Shown: positions 1 through 9,521 of the stretch, in pieces
Layout of the letters: each line of letters begins with the position of its first letter
Position numbering within the stretch: position 1 is the first letter of the stretch
From: Lineus longissimus
Taxonomy: Eukaryota > Nemertea > Pilidiophora > Heteronemertea > Lineidae
Reading direction: 5' to 3'
DNA length: 64,000 nucleotides
Assembly: GCF_910592395.1 (NCBI RefSeq)
Contig: NC_088310.1
Location: forward strand, 10,423,501-10,487,500
Made by a program: the position numbers and the translations under genes
Notes under the pieces: model-generated
What the model saw: the letters and a program-made list of their open reading frames with translations, nothing else
Told to the model about the DNA's origin: nothing
Database searches by the model: none

Positions 1-27
1 TTTTATCGACTTTGAAGTGTTCCGCAG

Positions 28-1322
28 TTAAAGGGAGACTATAGGCAGCAGCTAGGTAGGCAAGATAAAGTCATACAAATTTGCCAATAGGGGTCAGTCA
101 TATCTCTAGGCATGGCGCCAGTCTCTCTTAAAGCACAGTCAACAGGCATTTGGTCTTAGTATTTGGGTAAGTACAGAATTAAGGCAGCTCAGAGAGCAAT
201 GATTGAACGATGCTGTGGACAAGTCCAAGGATACTGCATCAGTCACGACCAACTTTTCATCAGAAAGCGTCACCACCAGCATATTCAATGTTTAGTTCCA
301 ACCTGTACCAGTCCAATGCACGCCTGTCATGGTCAGCAGTGGTCAGCTTAGCGCGATATGGAACATTCTTCCGAAACTCAAGCGAGGGAAGTCTACTCAT
401 TAGCCTATCTCGCGCACTGCTCCTTCTTGTCAAACATCGTAGTGAAATCGTGGTACAGTGGGGCGTCCTCGAGGATTGCAGCTGGTCGGACAGACGTGAG
501 GTGGAATGTGGGCGGCTGCACTTCTTCGTTGATGTGCGATCGCAGATAGCACAGTTGTTGCGTTGCATGACAGCTGAAAGTGAATGTGATATCATAGAAC
601 TGAGGCGTTTGCAATGAGACTATAGGCGAAGTAGAAGCAAGGAGTGAAATGGGCCATCTTCCAGTGACTAATATACAGAGTAAGGGCACTGGGTGTTGTT
701 AGATTCAGCATTGAATGTATTCCTCGTACAAGCGTGAATAGTGTGGACATACAGTGAGAGGTGAGAGACCCCTATTGTCAGTATTGACTACTTCTTGTAA
801 CTTTATCTTGGATATTATATTAGTATTGAACTTCTAGCCATGGAATATGAAGAAATTGAAGTTGTACTTGTAGGCATGGAATATGAAAAATTATTCAACG
901 GTGAAAGACATTATTCCATGAGGCTTTGCCGTGATCGCAAAGGACGCGACGTGATTGGTTCACATGCTAATGAGGTATGATAATGATAATTACCTCTATA
1001 ATGCTACTTGGATAGCGACTGTGTCATTGACTGCAACAGTGGTCAATGTCAATGTGTGCCTGTAATGTCAATGAAGTATGATGAGGTGATGACGATAGTG
1101 CAATTATTAAATATTGGCAAGAGATCATACTGCAACATAGGTCTTGTTTTTGACAGATGACTGTGCGACATTCCCATTGGGTCTTGTTAGAGTCAGCGCT
1201 GCATGTATTCCTTGTACAAGCTTGAATAGTTGTGACGGACTTTGAGGGGTGAGAGACCCCTATCGGCTACTTCGTCTAACTTTATCTTACCTACCTAGCT
1301 GCTAGCAATAGTGCCCCTTTAT
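28..1322. mobile_element. Long-TIR member of the ACTATAGGCAG family
   Basis: The left end (28-110) TTAAAGGGAGACTATAGGCA continues with GGCAAGATAAAG and AGGGGTCAGTCATA; the right end (about 1235-1322) is its inverted copy, finishing in CCCCTTTATCA, a damaged TTAA. Further inverted family pieces lie at about 612-825. It looks like a composite or a longer parent of the MITEs. Confidence 0.45.
338..450. repeat. Dispersed repeat, copy 1
   Basis: About 110 bp repeated at 2304-2430 with about 90 percent identity by eye (shared TTAGCGCGATATGGAACATT and CTCCTTCTTGTCAAACATCG). Confidence 0.7.
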
Positions 1323-1515
1323 CAAGACTGAAACCCACTGTGTGGGGCTAAGAAATTACCTTTATAATCCTAGTTGGATAACCACTGCGTAGATGATTTG
1401 AAGAGTGCTCTGTGGATGTGTGCCTGTAATGTCAATGAAAGTATGATGAGGTGATGACGATAGTGGAATGACGAAATATTGGAAAGAGATCTATTCCTAG
1501 AAGAACATATGTCCT
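985..1515. repeat. Imperfect tandem duplication, period about 370 bp
   Basis: 985-1150 and 1356-1515 share AATTACCT-TATAAT, GTGTGCCTGTAATGTCAATG and GATGAGGTGATGACGATAGT in order. Confidence 0.55.
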
Positions 1516-3627
1516 GTTTTGACTAGGTGGCGCATTTTAGAATCAGCAGTGAGCACTGTGTGTAACATGGTGGAGGCACCGGAGATAATAACTGTGTCGA
1601 AAGTATTGTTATAGGGCCTTCCCTAGGCCCATGGGGTTAAATTTACAATCCACGATTGAAAAGACGTAGTTTGATCGCATTCAACTATAAATCCATTGAA
1701 CAGTTGTGTTCCTTTAGTCAACCGATGACCTTTTGTTGGGCCATGATCGGGGATTGTAAACTGTAAATGTATTATGGACTGGGAGACGGGGGAAACACAA
1801 GTGAAACTGAAATAGACCAAAACAAGTGATTTTGGGGCTTTGGTTTAGACGCATGCCCCACATGCGCTATGCGGGATTATACGGTTCATGTGAACTTGTT
1901 GACATCCACATGATCTAGTGCTGTTATTGGTCATGGTACATGGTAGGCCTAATCATCATGGTTATATGTTTCAGGAAAAGCTCGGAGTAAAATGAACTGC
2001 CGATGAATAATGATGTTGTTCATGTTTAGGCCTACCATGTTTACTAGTACATAGCCATAGGGTATGCACTGGCCAGTGCACTTTCTGCACGTCGTCATGG
2101 CCATGTACGTGATACCTTGCATATTTTGTTTTTTGATTGCGGATGCTTTTTGGGCAAAATCACTTGTACCAACACTAATGAATAATGTCTTCTTATCCCT
2201 ATGACTCCATACATAGTGAGGGCATTGTCCCATTCCCATCAAATGGTAACTTATTGTACCGTATTAGGGTGGAAGTTGGGGAGCAGATACCTACCGTTGC
2301 ACGCCTGTCATAATCAGTAGTGATGAGCTTAGCGCGATATGGAACATTCTTCAGAAACTCAAGCGAGGGAAGTCTGCTCATTAGCATATCTCGCGCACTG
2401 CTCCTTCTTGTCAAACATCGTAGTGAAATCGTAATGGAAAACGTCTGGCTTTGCGCCAGACGTTGAGACTAATAAGTGAAGAACTAATAGGTAAAGAACT
2501 TCTACTTGCGCGAGACTGCTCTGATAAAATTATCATTGCAGAGACTACGGTGACGTACACATATATTTTTTACAATCAAAAATGCCCTCAAAAGACGACA
2601 TGGAATGATTATTTTATTGATATTTCCTACTATATACCTTCCAATTATCACTTTATACAAATAGATCGGCGTTAGGTCGCATGCTTTTCTTTCCTGGTGA
2701 CACTATAAAGCAAAATAGTTGCAACCCCGTAAATGCGCTATAAGTCCAATAATAAGTGACGGTGACCCGTTATAAATGTTTCGCCAGCTTCGCTTTTTTG
2801 CCGCTACGCGGCGCGTTGGGCCCTTGCGTCAAGGCCTGAGCCTTCCTCATATTAGTTCTACTAGGAGAACCGCTAGTTGGCTAATTGGTCTAATTGATGT
2901 AATTGGTGTAATTGGGCCTGGTGTGCAGGCAATCTGATTGTTTTGGGGCTTACATGAGCTTTTATACCCCCCTACGGGGTCCTTCCACGGGCTACCCCGT
3001 CCCCAGATAATTCACGATCCTTGAAAGATGCTCGAAGTTTTGAAAGATGCACCAACTTTAGGCACAATTTGTGACCACACTTCAAAATCCAGAGCTTTGA
3101 AATCGACATCCCCAGATGCTATAAACATAGTTTTACCACATGAAACACTTTAAAACACTTTATGCTCAAAATATCCTGCTTTTGAACCACTTTAAAACTT
3201 ACAACACGTGAAAACAAAGGTCCAGCTTCCAAACAAATTGATGAGAATGACGTCATCAAACATGGCGGACAAGTTTACAAAAGTCCGAAATTGCACCCAT
3301 AAAAACACTTATTACAAATGCACAGTTACTTATAAACTTACCAGGAAGCTCTAGATAAATTGGTCCTAAGGAGACAAAGGTCTCTCCAAAGTTTGATGAT
3401 CTAACACCACACAGTTTTGTGTAAAATTGTCTTCAAACACGAAAATCTGCTCCGGTAAAAATCTTCTAGGTACACATAAAATGCAAACCCGGAGAACGAG
3501 TACTGACGGCACAGCGGTTGTATGTAAAATGCGGACTTAAACAGGTCCCAAGACGAAACGAAGGAGCTAAAGGTTAATTTTGTTACAATAGAATATGTCA
3601 TTTTCATTTGGAAAGAGAGTTGAGCAA
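1516..3627. other. Intergenic, no gene seen
   Basis: Apart from the repeat at 2304-2430, I see only short open frames and a few TAATTGGT-type short repeats near 2880-2930. No splice-supported exon was found. Confidence 0.4.
2304..2430. repeat. Dispersed repeat, copy 2
   Basis: Direct copy of 338-450 in the same orientation. Confidence 0.7.
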
Positions 3628-3632
3628 TGCCA

Positions 3633-3783
3633 TGTTTCGTCAAGCAAGAAAATCGATGAGAAGACACAGTGAGGAGATAATTTGCCGGCTAGAATCTAAC
3701 AACTTTATTCAAGACATGTGTAAAGTAAACTACATTGACGACTTCCGAGTGGGCCGTGGCCCAACCGAAGACACCACGCAACA
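3633..3783 (-). repeat. Ty3/gypsy 3' LTR
   Basis: 151 bp, identical to the 5' LTR. Preceded on the minus strand by the polypurine tract. Confidence 0.92.
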
Positions 3784-3827
3784 TCCTTCCTCTTTTGAGG
3801 AAAGGAAACGCAGAAAGTTTGTACTAA

Positions 3828-3970
3828 CTAATGAAACTGATAATCCACTATATAGCGCGGAAAGTCTTAACTAACTACTAATGAAACTGATAATCCACTA
3901 TAATATAGCGCGGAATGTCCGTATTAACTAATGAAACTGATAATCCACTACATAGCGCGGAAAGTCTTAA
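3828..3970 (-). repeat. Three-copy minisatellite inside the gypsy 3' untranslated region
   Basis: Three units of about 50 bp share CTAATGAAACTGATAATCCA followed by CTATATAGCGCGGAA (copies begin near 3828, 3878 and 3928). It lies between the integrase stop and the polypurine tract. Confidence 0.8.
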
Positions 3971-3997
3971 GTGTACCCTACTATTGGTGAACACAGA

Positions 3998-5095
3998 TCA
4001 CAATTCTAAACGGTCCACAGGTTTAATGACTCTACCAGAACGCGTAGTACGGATAGCCGGAGTTTGGGTTACGCTTTGCTCAGTGTTGGCCTTAGCGGGC
4101 GTGTCACTTGCGGCACTTGACACCATTGACCTATCATTGCTCGTCATGATCTCCGCATCCAGTTGTTCATTGTTCAATTTTTCAGTGTTCGAATCGTCAG
4201 AGTTTGGCTTTGGACTTGGCCTCACAGGGGTTGACTCCAGGGATGTCGCGGTTGCAGTAGGCAGCGATGGTTTGAACCTTAGCTGTTGTCGATTGCGCAC
4301 GAGAGTTTTGCCTAGAGCGGTGACCTCATTCGTGCGAGACTTGAGACGTTTTGCGACAGTTGCCGGACGCCACTCAGTTTGACCAAACTGAGTCGGCTGA
4401 ATGCGAACATGGTCACCAGGCTTAAGCGGCTTAAGGTCATGGCGACCACCATTACGCTTCTGAGCCATGTTGAGTTTACGATTTTCCATACGTTCCTTTT
4501 CTCCTGATGGCAGGCGAGGGAGGAGCCTGTCTTGGGTAGAAGGTATGAGTGTTTTTGTGCGGCGCCCGAGGAGTCGCTGAGAAGGGCTGGACTGTAGGCC
4601 TTCCGTTGGGGTGTTCCTGATGTTGAGTAGCCCCAAGTAGGGGTTCTCCTTGGCTGCTTTGGACTTTGTCAACAGTTTCTGAGCCACCTTCACGGCGGCC
4701 TCTACAGCACCATTAGCCTTTGAGTTACCTGGGCTAATGAACTCGTGTGTGAACGACCAGTTGGTGCTGAATCGCCTGAACTGATCAGACGTGAACTGTG
4801 TTCCGCGGTCCGAGACTAGAATGTCTGGAATGCCATGCCTAGCAAAATGCATTTTCATCTTTGCAATGACGGTGTCTGCGGTGATATCATGGAGGTAATC
4901 CAGTTCGAAGAATGAACTAAAGTAGTCAACCGTAACGAGATAGTTTTTCCCTTTGAAGGAAAACAGGTCACTTGCAACCTTGGACCAGGGACGGTCCGGC
5001 ACATCATGCAAGTTCAGAGTCTCTGGGGGCTGCTTGTCAGCGAAGGTGGCACAGGTATCACAGGTTTCGACAAACGACCGGATCTCCGCCGACAT
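3998..5095 (-). pseudogene. Integrase core of the Ty3/gypsy element
   Basis: Holds the second cysteine pair of the zinc finger (CDTC), then the DDE core: WSKVASDLFSF, VSDRGTQFTSDQF, and NSKANGAVEAAVK supply D, D and E. A basic chromatin-proximal tail follows and ends DRLEL. It is out of frame with the RNase H part by one base, so it cannot be made as one polyprotein in this copy. Confidence 0.88.
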
Positions 5096-5123
5096 GCCTG
5101 GCCAGAAAATGAGTTCCCTGGCT

Positions 5124-5684
5124 CTACGTATTTAAGCAGGAGTTTATGCCTAAGTGGCCGGCGTGCAACTTAGCCTTTAGTTCCTTCCGCAGTTCCAAGG
5201 GGATAACGATACGTTCTCCACGCAACACAACGCCATCCTGCACAGTTAGTTCATCGCGGTGATGGAAGTAGGGGGTCAGGGTGACAGACAGATTATGCTT
5301 AGAGTCCGGCCAGCCTTTCAAGATGGTGTCTTTGAGAGACATCAACGTTGCGTCCCTTTCAGTTGCACGACGGATTTCATCAAGTCTTCGTGGCTTGATG
5401 GGCAAGAAAGACACAATGCTCACGTTAACCGAGTCCATTGAGTCAGTTTCGGGAAGTGGCGCGCGAGACAGCGTGTCTGCAATAGGGATGGAGGTTCCAG
5501 GCTTGTAGGCTAGATTGATCTGATACTTCTGAGTCCTTAGAAGGAGCGACTGTAGCCGCCTGGGCGCTTTACAGAGCGGTTTCGTGATTATTGACACTAG
5601 CGGCTTATGGTCAGTTACCACATCTACCATGCGGCCGTAGGTATAATGGTGGAACTTTTCCAAGCCAAAGACCACAGCCAGCAT
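5124..5684 (-). pseudogene. RNase H and integrase zinc-finger part of pol, cut off by stop and frameshift
   Basis: Continues the frame of the upstream polyprotein after the TAG. Shows the RNase H region (EKEMLAVVFGLEKFHHYTYG, then VVTDHKPLVSI, then KYQINLAYKPG) and the start of the integrase HHCC finger (HAGHLGINSC). It ends at TAG (5126-5124) because of a shift of frame close to this point; the rest of integrase is in another frame. Confidence 0.85.
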
Positions 5685-5897
5685 CTCTTTCTCAATTTGG
5701 GCCCAGCGTTGTTCAGTCTCGGTAAGCGATCTGCTTGCAAATGCGATTGGGCGGCCACCTTGGAGCAGGACAGATCCAACACCATGTTCACATGCATCGT
5801 TTTCTAGCAGGAGTTCCTTGGTTTGATCATAGAATGCCAGAACAGGGGCTTGAGTGACAAGGCGCTTTACAGTTTCGAAGGCTGTTTGTTGAGTCTG

Positions 5898-8117
5898 CTA
5901 CCAGACGAACGGCACATCTTTTTTTGTGAGATTGCGCATAGGTGTCGTCACCTCAGTCAGATTAGGGAGAAATTTTGCGAGATAGTTTGCCACTCCCAGG
6001 AAACGTCGCAGTCCCTCCAAGTTAGTAGGAGCGGACATGCTCTCAACAGCTCGCACTTTCTCTGGATCAGCCTGTAAACCACGTTCAGTAACCATGTGTC
6101 CCATGAAAGTTATCTCAGATAATCGCAGTTCAAGCTTTGCAATGTTTAATTTGATCCCTTTCTCCCGACAGCGTTGTAGGAAAGCTTCCAGGTTGCGATC
6201 ATGTTCCTCAGTGTTCCTTCCATGAATGACGACGTCATCGGCGATGCATTCGACTCCAGTGAGCCCGTCGATGGCTTCGAGCAATTTCCTTTGGAAAATC
6301 TCAGACGCGACAATCAAGCCAAAGGGTAGACGCTTCCACCGGTAACGACCAAAAAGAGTCTGAAAGGTGGTGAGGAGGCTCGACTCCTCATCTAGTTCGA
6401 CGTGCCAATATCCTGACGATAAATCGAGCTTGGAGAAGACTCTCGACTCCGCCAAGTTGTGGAGTTTGTCTTCCAGTATCGGTAGCTGGAAGTGTTCACG
6501 TTTCAGTGCACGGTTGAGTGGCCTCGGATCGAGGCAGATGCGGAGTTCTCCAGATTTCTTTTCAGCTAGGACAAGTTGGCTGACCCAGGGAGTTGGTTGC
6601 TCAACTCTGGCAAGCACATCAATGTCAGATAAACGCTCGAGCTCTGGCCTAAGCTTAGCAAGAGGTGCCACTGGTATGCGGCGCGATGGTGTTACAACAG
6701 GCATAACACCTCCATCAACTTCCAGGTGCACGGTGCCTGGGAGTTTCCCAAGCTTGCCGTCAAACACATCAGCAAACTTGTCTAAAACGCTCACAGCTGC
6801 GATGCGTTCCATAATGGAGTCATTGACCGTGACGAGTTTCATCCCTTGCGCAGCCTTGAGACCAAGAAGAGGCATCAGGTTCTCCTTTACAACAACAAAC
6901 TCAACTGAGTAGCGCTTACGGTTTTTTGGATTACCAACCACAAGCCTACACGATCCTACCGGGTGAATTTCACTGCCGTTCCACATTTTTAGGCGTTTCG
7001 TTGTGGGAGAAAGCTCAGTATGAACAGCCAATCGTAGAGGAATCAAGTTGACGGACGCTCCAGTGTCCACCTGGAATGTGACTTCCTGTCGGGAATCGGT
7101 CAACATCATCCGGCATCGTACATCTTTCGGTGAGTGACCATTACCAGGTCGAATAGAATCAATCCACTCACAGTCATCATCACCTAGCTCAGAGTCCTCA
7201 TCTAGGAGTTGGTTTACTTTCTTGGTTTTGCCCTGCTTTGTACACTTTGCGGCAAAATGGTTCAGACCTTGGCAACTTCGACACGATTTGCCCCACGCAG
7301 GACATTCAGATTTGCGCATAATGTGAGTACGACCACAAAACTTGCAATCTCTAGCAGTTTGAGATGGTGTAGCACCAGTTTTCTGAGTCGGTGGCGCCAT
7401 CTTAGACTTAGTGCGGTTTTTGCTAGAGCGCTTCACAAAGTTTACCGATGAGTCAGCATTCATGGCCTTTTCATGGGCCTCCGCATTCTCTGACGTTTTG
7501 CATATTGCGATGCAGCCATCCAGGGTCAGGCCACGCTCCCGCAGCAGTCGCTTCTGAGTTTCACGATCACTTATGCCAAGGACTATTCGATCCCTCAAGA
7601 TAGAGTTCACAGTCTCCTTGTGATAATTGCAAGTCTTCACTAGCAACCGAATAGCAGCAAGAAATGTCTCGAAAGTTTTATCAGTCTTTTGATTCCGTTG
7701 ATTGAAGACAAATCGTTCAAACGTTTCGTTGATTTCTCCAAAGGCGAAGTTATCAAACTTAGCCAAAACTTCGTCAACAGTACGCTCGTCTTCCTCAGTT
7801 TCAAACTGGAAACCATTGTAGATCCTCAGACCGTCGTCCCCAAGCGTATGCAGTAGTAAGGCAACTTGATATGCTCGGGTCTGCTTGTCAAGGTTCGTAA
7901 TGATCGAGTAATTCGTCCACTTTTGCTTGAAAATTTTCCAATTTTCAGCAGAGTGCCCCCCATCCAGGTTTGGAGGTTGAGGGGATTGAGGGGGACGGAT
8001 TCCATGCATAGGGGCAGGATCACGGGGGGCAGCTGCAGCAGCAGCAACAGGAGGCTCAAACATAACTGCAGCAGCTTCTCGGAGAATGAAAGTTGGCAGC
8101 GACCTTGATCTGTACAT
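5898..8117 (-). CDS. Gag-protease-reverse transcriptase of the Ty3/gypsy element
   Basis: 739 codons. Gag occupies about residues 50-240. Two CCHC-type zinc knuckles lie near 258-292 (CKFCGRTHIMRKSEC and CRSCQGLNHFAAKC). The aspartic protease has DTGASVNLIP at about 351. Reverse transcriptase covers about 500-660 with LPFG and the catalytic IADDVVIHG at about 625-633. The start could be the Met at residue 1 or the Met before EPPV at residue 19. The frame stops at a TAG (5900-5898) in the linker before RNase H; reading continues in the same frame afterwards, so this is a nonsense change rather than a natural end. Confidence 0.9.
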   Translation of the reverse strand: MYRSRSLPTFILREAAAVMFEPPVAAAAAAPRDPAPMHGIRPPQSPQPPNLDGGHSAENWKIFKQKWTNYSIITNLDKQTRAYQVALLLHTLGDDGLRIYNGFQFETEEDERTVDEVLAKFDNFAFGEINETFERFVFNQRNQKTDKTFETFLAAIRLLVKTCNYHKETVNSILRDRIVLGISDRETQKRLLRERGLTLDGCIAICKTSENAEAHEKAMNADSSVNFVKRSSKNRTKSKMAPPTQKTGATPSQTARDCKFCGRTHIMRKSECPAWGKSCRSCQGLNHFAAKCTKQGKTKKVNQLLDEDSELGDDDCEWIDSIRPGNGHSPKDVRCRMMLTDSRQEVTFQVDTGASVNLIPLRLAVHTELSPTTKRLKMWNGSEIHPVGSCRLVVGNPKNRKRYSVEFVVVKENLMPLLGLKAAQGMKLVTVNDSIMERIAAVSVLDKFADVFDGKLGKLPGTVHLEVDGGVMPVVTPSRRIPVAPLAKLRPELERLSDIDVLARVEQPTPWVSQLVLAEKKSGELRICLDPRPLNRALKREHFQLPILEDKLHNLAESRVFSKLDLSSGYWHVELDEESSLLTTFQTLFGRYRWKRLPFGLIVASEIFQRKLLEAIDGLTGVECIADDVVIHGRNTEEHDRNLEAFLQRCREKGIKLNIAKLELRLSEITFMGHMVTERGLQADPEKVRAVESMSAPTNLEGLRRFLGVANYLAKFLPNLTEVTTPMRNLTKKDVPFVW

Positions 8118-8282
8118 CCACTGTACGAATGCACACGATTTGCACTATGCTGGTACACCCTGTGTAGCTGAGCACTGCGCGGTTTGGCCGGTACTGAGAG
8201 TTCGACTTTGGCCTCGATCACGGTCAGATTCTATATTTCGACAGCATTGAGAGTTGTTTGGAGTTCTTTACAGCTGTCACCA

Positions 8283-8433
8283 TGTTTCGTCAAGCAAGAA
8301 AATCGATGAGAAGACACAGTGAGGAGATAATTTGCCGGCTAGAATCTAACAACTTTATTCAAGACATGTGTAAAGTAAACTACATTGACGACTTCCGAGT
8401 GGGCCGTGGCCCAACCGAAGACACCACGCAACA
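8283..8433 (-). repeat. Ty3/gypsy 5' LTR
   Basis: 151 bp, TG...CA, identical to 3633-3783. As the element is on the minus strand, this is the 5' LTR; the interior continues to lower coordinates with TGGTGACAGCTGTAAAG as primer-binding site. Confidence 0.92.
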
Positions 8434-8446
8434 TGCCATATCCTTC

Positions 8447-8960
8447 GTGTCTTCGGCTGCTTGGCCTGGTTATTTAACCAAGCAAATAATACTGGAAACT
8501 GGCCAGGGGAGTTCTTCACTGACTGTCATTTTCTACCGAATAAACATCTTGACAGCCTGCCGTACTTCATCACTCTAGGAAAGACACCACCACAGTCTGC
8601 TTCGTCTCATCAGCTTCTGTTATCTCCAAGAAAAAGAAGACTGGGTAAAGGGCTACGTAAACTCTACAAAGTGGCTACATCAGGTAATTATTTCCACTTT
8701 CTCTTGAATTGGACTTCACATGTCATTCCAAAAAAGGACATTTTTTCTCTTTTCTCCAATCTCGAAAACTGCGGTTACCTGATGCTGATGAAAAGAAGAA
8801 AACTGTAGGGGCGTCTTTCCTAGAAAAGTGTGTACCGCAGGCTGCCAATTTGTTGATTTGGCCGAAAACGACAGTCAGTGAGAAACACCCAGTTTCAAGT
8901 ATTCTCTGCTTCGTAAAAACAACCAGTCCCCAACAGCCGAGGCCAGCTGCCATTTGATTC
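8447..8960. repeat. Inverted repeat beside the gypsy insertion
   Basis: Arm 8447-8645 and arm 8775-8955 are diverged reverse complements; for example GAAACTGG, TCACTGACTGTC, TTTTC, GCAGCCTGC-GTAC and TCTAGGAAAGAC occur in order on opposite strands. The spacer is about 130 bp. Probably a foldback or MITE. Confidence 0.6.
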
Positions 8961-9375
8961 GAAGGACATGGCATAGGTCAGCTCTCGTATCAAATGAAAA
9001 TGATTTATTCTTTGAACCGCATTTTAATAAAACGCTTATGTACCGAATTTTTGGAAGTCGGTTAAACGTGGACTGTTGAGAGGAAGCAGACTGGTGGCAT
9101 CTTTCCAAGAAAAGCGTCAAGTTATTTCATTTTAAAAGCATGCTTAGTCGCGACACAAGGTATGCAGAAATGTTCATCCTGGAAAAAAAAACATTGGAAT
9201 TGGCAAAAACGGTCTAGACAACTCCCATGCTGCATAAACAGACTGAGCTGTAGATTACCTGTTTATTTAGCGTTCATTTCCATGCCGATATGCGGTGAAC
9301 ATACACAATTCGGAGATGGTGAGTTTCCAACTTTTGTCAAATCTGTGCTGATCTTTAAAAAATTATAAAGTAAAG

Positions 9376-9381
9376 TTTAAT
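9376..9381 (-). promoter_or_regulatory. Variant poly(A) signal ATTAAA for the kinase gene
   Basis: Minus-strand ATTAAA lies about 90 bases after the kinase stop codon. No AATAAA is closer. Confidence 0.35.
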
Positions 9382-9469
9382 CGAAAGCATACTAATCATT
9401 AGACTACTTTTGTTCAGCAGCTGCAGTGAGAGTCTCATGTGTTTGCAGTCTCTCTAATGTTTCCCTTCA

Positions 9470-9521
9470 TCAGGGTTCCTTCTTGGACTTGAAGTAGTAG
9501 TCGAATCGTGCAGCTCCATTA
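9470..9521 (-). CDS. Kinase exon 8 (C-terminus and stop)
   Basis: The acceptor is tttctctttag. The exon encodes NGAARFDYYFKSKKEP then TGA (9472-9470), the typical A..RF..YF.KK end of ethanolamine/choline kinases. A variant poly(A) signal (ATTAAA) follows about 90 bases downstream on the same strand. Confidence 0.75.

Larger units (their letters stand above)
3633..8433 (-). mobile_element. Full-length Ty3/gypsy retrotransposon
   Basis: Identical 151-bp LTRs at both ends, a 5-bp target duplication TGCCA (3628-3632 and 8434-8438), a primer-binding site starting TGG directly after the 5' LTR, and a purine tract (AAAAGAGGAAGGA) directly before the 3' LTR. Coding order on the minus strand is Gag, protease, reverse transcriptase, RNase H, integrase, the Ty3/gypsy order. 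Gag and Pol share one frame, as in Mag-like lineages. LTR identity means a young insertion, yet the reading frame has one stop and one frameshift, so this copy needs help to move or carries sequence errors. Confidence 0.93.

Noticed and set aside
210-617. 135-codon plus-strand frame near the left end
   Set aside because: It lies across repeated DNA that recurs at 2304-2430, has no known domain and is overlapped by equal-sized frames on the other strand.
2770-2900. Bacterial or organellar insert suggested by GC-rich GCCGCTACGCGGCGCG
   Set aside because: Too short, no coding continuity, and flanked by ordinary AT-rich DNA.
6367-6912. 181-codon plus-strand frame
   Set aside because: It is the antisense shadow of the gypsy protease-reverse transcriptase.
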